Assembly (NCBI GenBank): GCA_014526335.1
Contig: JACTAT010000012.1
Span: 1,831,318-1,895,317 of the forward strand
Source: Chrysaora quinquecirrha
Lineage: Eukaryota; Cnidaria; Scyphozoa; Semaeostomeae; Pelagiidae
Length of the DNA stretch: 64,000 bases
Reading direction: 5' to 3'
The notes under the pieces were generated by a model. The model saw only the letters and a program-made list of their open reading frames with translations. It was not told the DNA's origin and made no database searches. Below are positions 56,330 to 64,000 of the stretch, in pieces. Numbering within the stretch: position 1 is the first letter of the stretch; each line of letters starts with the position of its first letter. Made by a program: the position numbers and the translations under genes.

Positions 56330-56660
56330 GTGCTTATACCGAAACACTACACATGCCTATACCGAGGCGATAATTTTTGTGCTTATACCGAAGCACTACA
56401 CATGCCTATACCGAGGCGATATTTTTCGTGCTTATACCGAAGTACTACCATTTGCCTATACCGAGGCGATAAATTTTGTGCTTATACCGAAGCACCACCA
56501 TTTGCCTATACCGAGACAATAAATTTTGTGCTTATACCGAAGCACTACCGCATGCCTATACCGAGGCAATAAATTTTTTGTGCTTATACTGAAGCACTAC
56601 CGCATGCCTATACCGAGGCAATAAGTGTTGTGCTTATACCAGATGCGCTATAACATGCCT
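56330..56660. repeat. Tandem hairpin array, about 50-bp units
   Basis: Seven units begin GTGCTTATACC at 56330, 56379, 56428, 56478, 56528, 56580 and 56630. Each unit holds two 14-nt hairpins with the same loop ATACCG: GCTT-ATACCG-AAGC and GCCT-ATACCG-AGGC. The last unit decays; a degenerate outlier lies at 56741-56782. It is placed between the 108-bp repeat and the Ngaro-like recombinase. Confidence 0.9.
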
Positions 56661-56782
56661 ACTATGTAGACCTAAGCAATATCATTATGATAATTTCTTG
56701 TTTCTGATTTTGTTTTCTGTTGTTTTGTATTTGTTTCTTGGGCTTATACCAAAACACTGTCCCTTGCCTATCCCGAGGCAAC

Positions 56783-57202
56783 ACTTATGTATAGAATAAC
56801 TTTGTCTTATATTTAATAACCGTACATAACCTATGCTTTGATACGTGTCCTACCTAACCTACCTATTTCCGTGGCGAGGAATTCGCCCCCTGTTTGCAGA
56901 TTTTGGAGGTGCGAAAACCATAAAATTAATAATCATCCTAACACTCTTAACATAGTTACAAAAGTAGCTAAGATCGTAACAAACAAACAGACAGTTGGAC
57001 GAGAAACGAAAACGAGGGGGACCTGTCGACAGGAGGCAGATGTAACAGGGGATACAAATAAAGTAAAAACAGGAAAATCTAAAGAACTTCATCCAAATGG
57101 ACTCGAGATAAAAGCTAACTACTCTAACTACTAACTATGTTACCCAGTACAAGTGGAATAAAGAAAACACTGATCATAAGAAGATAACAAATTATTGTAT
57201 GT
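56783..57202. other. No gene recognised
   Basis: Spacer between the hairpin array and the Ngaro-like coding region, probably its 3' untranslated part. Confidence 0.35.
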
Positions 57203-58012
57203 TCAAGTCGATGCTGCTCCCAAGGCGATCGAGGCTTTAATAAGTTGGCTTTGTGGTAACTTTATATACACTTTATATGCTTCGCTTGACCAACGGCCTA
57301 GAGCTTTTATTAAATAATCTGGGAAACCCAGAGATGCCGCAGTAGTAGCTGCTCCGACACGAAAGCTATGTAATGTGAATGTCTGAGGCCAACCACATTT
57401 CTTCAGCACACTCTGCAACCGATTATTCAGAGTACTTTTCGCCAAGGCAGACCCATTGCCCCAAACAAACAGGGGACCTTTTGCATCACCTCTCAAATGT
57501 AAATAGTACAGTAACGCTGTAACAGGTCATAGTACGGATCAAGATCGTGCTAAGACTACAGTACAACCCTTTCCAAACTGGTCTGTTTTTGAGAATTTTA
57601 GGTTAAGGAAAACTTGGCCTGGGCTTGGATGCTTATCAATCGTAACATCATCAATAGCTAAGTGTCTAGAGGTAATAAAGCCCTCAGGAGGAACTGTAAA
57701 CTCTGATGATCTGAGAAAACCAAAGAGAGCTGTCAAACATGCAGCCCAGAACATAACCTCATCGAACTGATCCAAGTTCAATTGGAGCTTTATTAGTTGA
57801 AGAACCAAAAATGTAATAGGCATTTTTTGCTGTTTCGGCGTAGCTTGAAGTCGGCGGAGGCCTCGTGTTGCTAGAGGAAGACGCAAGCAGCCCTCCAGAG
57901 GGTCCTTAAATCCGTGGCGAAGTTGAAGAGCCCTTACTGCAGATAAATACACTTTAACTGAAGATGCCTTGCAGGATTTGCTTAAATTTGCAAGAAAACG
58001 TAGGAGAGTCAA
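57203..58012 (-). pseudogene. Ngaro-like tyrosine recombinase
   Basis: N-terminal part (58012-57539): 'KASSVKVYLSAVRALQLRHG', 'LPLATRGLRRLQ', and a catalytic-type Arg in 'LFGFLRSSEFTVP'. After a shift near 57510 the C-terminal part continues 'GDAKGPLFVWGNG', the H-x-x-R block 'TLHSFRVGAATTAASLGFPD', 'LIKALGRWSSEAYKVYIKLP' with the nucleophilic Tyr. All catalytic blocks are readable, but the frame is broken. Confidence 0.75.
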
Positions 58013-58130
58013 TTTAGATATGGGTAAAGGAGAACCCTGCCTGTCAACAAAGCCATTTTTATTGCAGAATCAACAAATTGTTTTTGTGCGGAGGCATAAG
58101 TCTTTTGTGTGTTTTGCGATAGTGCATTGC

Positions 58131-59430
58131 TTAAGAGCGACTGCCATTCATTGTCCAAGGTGGAAACAGTAGCTGATGAAGGTACTCTTTGGGAATTATT
58201 TGAGGCACTGTAGCCGCATTTTGGGCAGCATTGAAGAACCTCTGAAAATCAAAACGAGAGAGGGCATCAGCTAGTACATTTTTTGCCCCTGGGACATGAA
58301 CTGCAGTAAATGTAAAATCTTGAATGATAGCCAATATAGATAGCTCTCTTAACAGGAAGGCCAGGTGCCTATCTTTGCAAGTTCCATTTTGGAGACAAGG
58401 ACTACTGCCATATTATCACAGCGAAAGGCAACACGTTTCTGTTGCCAACACCTGCCCAAGAGCTTTGCTGCTAAAACTATGGGGACCAGTTCTTTTATAG
58501 CAATGTTCATAGACTCGGTACCGGGAGGCCATTCATTTGCAAACCACTCATTTTGGAAGATTGCGGCATAGCCCTTGCTGCCTGCTGCATCGGAAGCAAC
58601 ATTGATATCTGGGGCTCGGGACCAAGTGCGGTAAAGGAAAAGGCTACGGCCATTCCATTGGGTCAGATGAGAGTTCCACCAGGCTATATCATCTCTCTCC
58701 CAGACTGACAAATAAACGCTATTATGAAGTTCCTTGACTGAACTGGCCCTGTCTATCAAGCGCCTTAAGAATGGGCTGCCTAACACAACAGCCTGGCAGC
58801 AGTGTTGCAAACTGCCTATTAAGGACAATAACTCACGCTTAGTACCATAGCGATGTTGAGACCAATAGCGGAGATTATCTTTGATTTTGTTAATTTTTTC
58901 AGTTGGCAAATATAACTCGAGGGTCTCAGAATTTAGCACAAACCACAAGACTGTTATTTCCGTTGAAGGGCCCTCGGTCTTTTCCTTGGCTAATGGGACA
59001 CCAAGTTTTTCACATAGCGAAAAGCAGCTGCTCAGCATTTCATCACATTCGGGTGACTCTGGCTTCCCCAGATTTATGAAATCATCCAAGTAATGTTGGA
59101 TCTTAGCTTCATTCCCAGTATCTATAAAAATTGACTCTAAAACATCCCCAAACCTTGTAAATATTTGGGGGGCTGATCTCAATCCAAAGGGTAAGGCAAG
59201 GTCCATGTAAAAGTTATTTCTCCAGTTCATTCCCAGAAAATGTCTATCCTCTGCGCGCAGTGGGAGCAAGCGGTAGGAGTACATTTTGCCATGAGGGTCC
59301 CTTTTCCAAGAACCATCACCTTAGCTATGGCTTCTGGAATGCCAGCATATGAAACTTCTGCCTTTTCATCTGGGATAAAGTGATTTACACTCTCTTTTAA
59401 GGGGTATGAGAGATCCGTTATCAAACGCCA
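58131..59430 (-). pseudogene. Ngaro-like reverse transcriptase and RNase H
   Basis: Starts 'MITDLSYPLKESVNHFIPDE', a shift near 59250, then 'DLALPFGLRSAPQIFTRFGD', the active site 'IQHYLDDFINLG', 'KLGVPLAKEKTEGPS', 'LYLPTEKINKIKDNLRYW', 'LLSLIGSLQHCCQAVVLGSP', RNase H 'NVASDAAGSKGYAAIFQ', 'MNIAIKELVPIVLAAKLLG', 'RVAFRCDNMAVV', and after another shift 'VHVPGAKNVLADALSRFDF'. The N-terminal fingers region is lost by truncation. Confidence 0.8.
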
Positions 59431-59436
59431 AGTAAT

Positions 59437-59797
59437 TTAAGTTCCTTGTTTATTTACCTCTTTTGAGACGATTGTAGTTCCAAAAGTTCCTTAATGGTTC
59501 CTTGATTTTAACTGCACATACAGTTTAATGACTACTGTACAGAGACATTTGCATGTAAGTAAAGTTCGAAACTACTCAAGCCAAACATTTGATATATGTA
59601 CAAAGTATAATGTATGTGATTCTCGAGTTCAAATGAATGCAACGGGTTTTCTAATTCTTGATTGTTTGCAGTGATAAAAATATTCAACAATGAAAAGTTC
59701 CTTAGTGATTTTCTCTTTAGTAGTATAAATTCTTTAAATTTTTGGGCCTTCTAGATGTAGGTTCCTTATAAAGTGGGTCCTTATAAAGAAAAGCGTG
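59437..59797 (-). repeat. MITE copy, inverted, truncated by the Ngaro-like element
   Basis: Ends with AAAAGCGTG before TA at 59798-59799 and follows copy 1 in reverse almost to its other end, which is lost at the Ngaro junction. Confidence 0.7.
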
Positions 59798-59872
59798 TAT
59801 TCGTAAAAATGGGTCAGAAACTTCTATGTTTTTCTACAGTACACAAGTAAGAGTAACAGATTTCATCCGTGA

Positions 59873-60223
59873 TCATCGCTCGTTGCCTACCCAAAAGCGG
59901 GAACAGAGGGGTCCAGACCCCGAAACTTTTCTAGAATATGGTCCTGGAGATTTGTCCCAAAATTTTGTAAAACTCATTAGGGGGGCAAGGTGCAAAAAGG
60001 GCGTTCCCACATTTGCAAGAATTTGAAGGGTGTTGTCTGAAAAATTTTTACCCGCAATTCTTCTGCTTTTACTTCTAATTCGGCTTTCATCAATGCAAAG
60101 TTTTTGACCAACTGACCAATATGTCTTTGCCTTGTCTCGTAAGTAAATTGCTCCGGAATAGATGTTCTGCAATGGGTGGTAACTTTCACAGTCTCGAGAT
60201 GGTAGTATAGATGGTTTCACCAC
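59873..60223 (-). pseudogene. Possible piggyBac-like transposase fragment
   Basis: 'ESYHPLQNIYSGAIYLRDKA' followed by 'SVGQKLCIDESRIRSKSRRI' resembles the first-Asp block of DDE_Tnp_1_7 (L-x-I-D-E..I). Nothing else of the domain is seen, and this family differs from the piggyBac at 46.2 kb. Low certainty. Confidence 0.25.
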
Positions 60224-60469
60224 TCAGAAATGCAGGCCACCAACAGCTGTCTTACTACAACACCGAGTTTAGAAGTGTCCGCAAACAAAGTAGAGTTTTT
60301 AACAACCTTTGCAAAATGTATGTGCTGGTAAATGGCTATACTCTTTGGCGCAATAGCAATCAACTCACGCAAGGACTGTCTAAAGATGCAATATCACAAA
60401 GTCAGTTCAGATTTGCTGTAATCCGTGTTTGGTATGTGATGTACCCCAACAAATGGGCGTACTGAAGTT

Positions 60470-60652
60470 TTGCACTATCCTGCAAACATGCAGACAAAAC
60501 ACAGAATATCTTTTAAATGCCCTAAGTGTTCAAGTGCTGGTCTCCAACTCGTCCTATGCTCATCAACAACTCAAAGACAGTGCTGGAATGATTATCACAT
60601 CCAAAGAGAATTCGACCTGCAGAGCAGCCAATCTCAGGAATCTGTAGAGTGA
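60470..60652 (+). other. Cys-rich ORF fragment, unrecognised
   Basis: Reads 'FKCPKCSSAGLQLVLCSSTT' then 'QRQCWNDYHIQREFDLQ': CX2CX9CX7C. It may be a zinc-binding exon of a decayed repeat gene. No family known to me. Confidence 0.25.
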
Positions 60653-61244
60653 TTATGGCAGCAAGCAGCAGTAAGTAGAAAGAGACAATGTCAATGAAAT
60701 TTGAAACCCCCAGAATTAGATTCAGCTTACAAAACGTTTACTTCAAGTGATTAATTCTTTTCATTAGCTTATTCTGAGATTTCATTGCACATTGAGTCAG
60801 TAAGCTCGAGAAACAGTAGCTGGTTTGAATTTGTTTAGCGTCCTTCTCTTCGGATAAGTAGCGATTCTTCGTTTCTGGATTGGCCTTTAGCGTACATGTA
60901 TATTACGTAATTTAGCTGTAATTTTTTTGTCATAGTGCAGAGCAGTGGAATTTAAATGTTAATGGATGTTAAACTAATAGACGTAACTAGTTTCCATATA
61001 ATCTTTACGATCATTTGGACCGCTGTGAACAAAACCAGCAATCCCATCGGTCTTACGGAAACATGTGTAAATAAATGAAGCTATCCCAATGATCAGGGTA
61101 CCTCAAATAGTAATGTGCTTTGCTCAGGCGATCCTGGATCATTGGGGTTGCTGCAGTTGTATGGCAGCGACTCAAGCGATCGTAACAACTATAATGGAAC
61201 CCCAGCTTCAACCAATGAATAGGTTTGATAAATCTCTCACCCTA
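60653..61244. other. No gene recognised
   Basis: AT-rich; nothing supportable. Confidence 0.3.
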
Positions 61245-61535
61245 CTTAATTTTGAGTTGATACAGTGAGGAGGAAGAATAAATAATAATGAAGCTTTCAG
61301 TAGCGGATGAGAGATATCGCCATGTTTCCCTGATACAACATGCAACGGATTTTCTGCAATTATTTTTTGTGTTAAGAGGCAGTTCTTCCGGTTGCAGATG
61401 TTTGGCTTCCTTAATTTTGAGTTGATATAGTGAGGAGGAAGAATAAGTAATAATGAAGCTTTCAGTAGCGGATAAGAGATATCACCATGTTTCCCTGATA
61501 TAACATGCAACGGACTTTCTGCAATTATTGTTCCT
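61245..61535. repeat. Tandem duplication, about 165 bp
   Basis: CTTAATTTTGAGTTGATA.AGTGAGGAGGAAG begins at 61245 and again near 61411; both copies run through AAGCTTTCAGTAGCGGAT and GTTTCCCTGATA.AACATGC to TTCTGCAATTATT. The minus ORF here only mirrors the duplication. Confidence 0.85.
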
Positions 61536-61799
61536 CTCGTTGTTTTTCACCACTTTCTGCCTAGATGTACAAGATATACAAAATATATACTCACTTAAAC
61601 TAAAAATTGTAAATATGTTATGATAATTGATGAACGAAATATCTTATTTTGCTTTTAGAGTAAGAAAATTCTACAATGAAGATCCCACAAAGCCCATATT
61701 TGCATCAGGATGAAAGATGCCAATTTCTACAAGAGAGGCTGTGTAGCTCCTGGTGAACGGGAAAGAAGGTTTGAATACGTGTCAAAAAACCCCTTTGTT

Positions 61800-62038
61800 A
61801 AAATAATGTTGAGCACGTTGTTGACCTGTCCAAACTTAATGATTGGAGAGATATCAAGACTGACTTGACAGGTGGTATGAAGAGACATTCAACCAAAACA
61901 CTCCACTTCAAATTCAGGGATGGAAGTGTCATTTCTGCCCAAGCTTGCAACTTTCCACACATAGCAAATAGATTCATACATAGCCATAACATTATCACCG
62001 TAAAAGATGTAGCGAAGTTGAGCACATTTCATTTATAG
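61800..62038 (+). other. Short ORF fragment of unknown family
   Basis: Open stretch with 'LSKLNDWRDIKTDLTGGMKR', 'HSTKTLHFKFRDGSVISAQA', 'CNFPHIANRFIHSHNIITVK' and a stop at 62036-62038. It looks coding in composition, but I cannot name it. Confidence 0.3.
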
Positions 62039-62106
62039 TGGAAGGAACAAAGATAAACAGCACAGAAAAAAGCAACAACAAGATCACTATTGTTTGCCAA
62101 TATTTT

Positions 62107-62123
62107 GTCCTGCCATGCAGGAC
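62107..62123. repeat. Penelope-type 5' hairpin
   Basis: GTCCTGC-CAT-GCAGGAC, a perfect 7-bp stem, followed by TTCTTCAGGGCTAATGAG and GAAATC. I associate this word with the pseudo-LTRs of Penelope-like elements. It lies about 480 bp before the element's ORF on the same strand. Confidence 0.5.
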
Positions 62124-62591
62124 TTCTTCAGGGCTAATGAGAATGAAATCTACCCAATATTACAAATCAATCGAATATGTACAGATTTTGAATTAGTTTG
62201 GTTGATTATGATTGGTTGACGTGAAAGTGAGGTTAAAAATCATTGATGAAAATGTATGTTTGGTATGGATGAACAGGGATGCGAGAGGAGAGAGATAGTT
62301 GTGGACAAAAGAATATGAGAATAGGCAGCTTATAATAATGTGTGAAAACTTAAAGAAGTAGCAGGATAAGATATGTAATTAGTAGATGGTAGCTTGAACA
62401 AAGAGAGAAAAAGTAGTTATAATAAAATAGCTAGAATATTTTCAGCATATTTTTAGAATATTGGCCAATCGTTGCTTGCTCATCAATTATTTGAAGATGG
62501 GTATTGTAATAAGATACTAAGATCAAAGTTTTTGGTTTCTTTTTGTGCATCTGCTCTTTTGTATTCTCATATTTGTAGGTATATTCATCTA

Positions 62592-64000
62592 CATAAATAT
62601 TCAGTCAGGATGGCATCGAAAGAAATTCAAGAGACTTTGTCTTTTTCTGATAACCAACTCGAATCAATCAAACAAACAGTTTTACAAAGTGTTTTTGAAG
62701 TTTTACCAACAATTATCAATGCAATAACACCAAAGATCATAGAATCAGCAGAAAAGATCATAATGGAAAAAATAGAAGAAACCTTGCCATCAGCTTCTGG
62801 ATTTACTAACCATGCCTTGAGTAACATAAAAGAAAAAGCCCGTTTTTTCGAAAACAAAAATAAAGGTAAGCTCAATTATACTTTAAAGCGTTGAAGTGAC
62901 ATGTTCTGGCAATTAACCCGTGCAAATCAGTTCCTTCATTTATACTCTGGCTGTCTTAACAAAGAAACACCATTTATTCCGAGAAAATTTCATGAGCAGA
63001 AGTCTTCAGATCTTTCAGAAGCTGAAAATTCAGTATACCGTAAATTGGAAATTGAAAAAATTAAATCTGAGATTGAAGTCCTGAACATTAGGCCTGCAGA
63101 ACAAGAAGAAAATGTGAAAAAATTAGATGCAGAAATTTATTACCTTTTTGAATCAAGCATCAACAAAAATGAAGTCGTTAAGGAATTAAAACAAACCTGG
63201 CTTAAGAAAACGAATGATGAAGAAAAGGTGATCAATAATAAATGGCAAAAGAGAATTAAAGAGACCAAGGATATGTTTGATAAAGAGAAGTCTGGTAACC
63301 AAATTGAACCCCATACCGAAAGACATAATTTGAACAACAAGCAAAGTAACAATGACAGAAGAATCAACAACCGAAATAACAACAACAGCAACAACAACAA
63401 CAACAACAGAAATGAAGTACGCAACCAAGCTCAAAGCCAAACGACAGGTAGCCAACAACGTCTTGCCTCTACACGCCCAAGAAATCCAACTTCATCCTTT
63501 CATTCAAGTTTCAACAATCCCAATCATCAGTCTCAACATCCAAAAAACTGCAATCGCCATCAACTTCCTCAACCACCACGTCTGTATCCTCTAAGCTCAT
63601 CAGCCTTTCCTCCTTCCCCCTGGCTAAGCAACACATTTCCCTACTAACTAAAGGACCAAAGTTCACACCAGTTACTCAAAGCCCAAAAAATAATTTCAAA
63701 AGTGATATCAAAGATTTTACAAGGAAAATTAAAATACGAGAAGTTTTCTGGGATAAATATGATAACGACGAATCAATTAAAAGAAATAAATCAAACAGAC
63801 AAATCTACACTCAAAACCAGGAATTAAATAATATATGCAATTTGATTGAATTACTAGAGCCAAATAAAATAAACACTTGTGATAATTTAACAGCAGATGA
63901 ACGAAATGCACTTACAGAACTTTCTACGAATCAAGACATTGTGATAAAAAAAGCAGATAAAAGTGGTAACTTTGTTATTATGAACAAATCATATTATCAT
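62592..64000 (+). pseudogene. Penelope-like element: N-terminal region and start of RT (runs off the window)
   Basis: ATG 62592 opens 'MASKEIQETLSFSDNQLESI' and a helical segment; a single TGA at 62892 interrupts. The same frame continues 'MFWQLTRANQFLHLYSGCLN', 'KETPFIPRKFHEQKSSDLSE', a coiled coil, and an Asn/Gln-rich stretch from a CAA microsatellite. In another frame (from about 63500 to the end) come 'KLISLSSFPLAKQHISLL', 'TKGPKFTPV', 'LTADERNALTELSTNQDIVI' and 'KKADKSGNFVIMNKSYYH', the conserved entry into Penelope-type RT (..DIVIKKADKxGxxVIM.K..Y). The frame change lies in or after the poly-Asn stretch. The catalytic part and GIY-YIG domain would lie beyond 64000. Confidence 0.7.

Larger units (their letters stand above)
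57203..59440 (-). mobile_element. Ngaro-like tyrosine-recombinase retrotransposon, 5'-truncated and broken
   Basis: Carries RT, RNase H and recombinase in order on the minus strand with several frameshifts. Its 5' end stops abruptly at about 59440 inside MITE-derived sequence; gag is absent. The 3' side leads into the hairpin array and 108-bp repeats. It is distinct from the DIRS element at 34.7 kb: the motifs (HYLDDF, HSFRVGAATTAA) are those of Ngaro-type elements. Confidence 0.75.

Noticed and set aside
56268..56572. Two overlapping ORFs of about 80 codons with repeated AYTEA/CLYRG words
   Set aside because: Translations of the 50-bp hairpin array in different frames; several frames are open because units lack stops.
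61208..61510. 100-codon minus ORF with an internal repeat
   Set aside because: Only reflects the 165-bp tandem duplication; no domain.

Overview
This is nuclear DNA of an animal: AT-rich, intron-bearing, and dominated by mobile elements. The mix (DIRS, Ngaro-like, CR1/L2-type LINE, Penelope-like, PIF/Harbinger and ISL2EU, Helitron, piggyBac, TA-MITEs) and several high-copy protein families fit an invertebrate. A cnidarian is my best guess, from memory of similar cnidarian proteins, and is not proven. There are no bacterial operons, rRNA or credible tRNA genes.

Layout. 1-4.6 kb: decayed Helitron, Harbinger and ISL2EU transposase pieces and a small Cys-rich exon pair. 6.1-8.1 kb: a compact run of GC-rich hairpins, then 1.8 kb of extremely C-poor + strand carrying one small ORF. 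8.8-20.9 kb: one minus-strand gene. Its 3' exon has two CX4CX9HX4H fingers and a recombinase-like core-binding region, and its middle is an 8.7 kb tandem array of 27 near-identical 66-nt mini-exons. Every unit (mostly 331 bp) carries its own splice sites, and every intron is phase 1. This is the most striking thing in the window. 21.7-34.7 kb: a palindrome block, a degenerate AACT array, a mosaic repeat, a MULE-like relic, a CCTAGG cluster and Harbinger relics.

34.1-49.2 kb is a nest. A mosaic repeat (LINE ORF1-like plus another repeat-borne domain) is split by a 10.7 kb DIRS retrotransposon with complete ITR/ICR architecture. The DIRS RT is split by a 5.8 kb LINE, and the LINE RT is split by a 1.67 kb TTAA-flanked foldback element. 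The right part of the mosaic repeat also holds a piggyBac element with an uninterrupted 628-codon transposase.

49.4-52.7 kb: a four-exon gene with an OTU-like cysteine-protease-type domain; its splice phases agree at all three introns, with one frameshift in an A-run. 52.9-62 kb: TTTCGGAC motif clusters, three TA-flanked MITEs, a 14-hairpin array with compensating stem changes, and a broken Ngaro-like element. 62.1 kb to the end: a Penelope-like element running off the window.

Many lesions (array exons of 65 nt, the A-run in the OTU-like gene) sit in homopolymers. Some broken genes may therefore be consensus errors of a long-read assembly rather than true pseudogenes.
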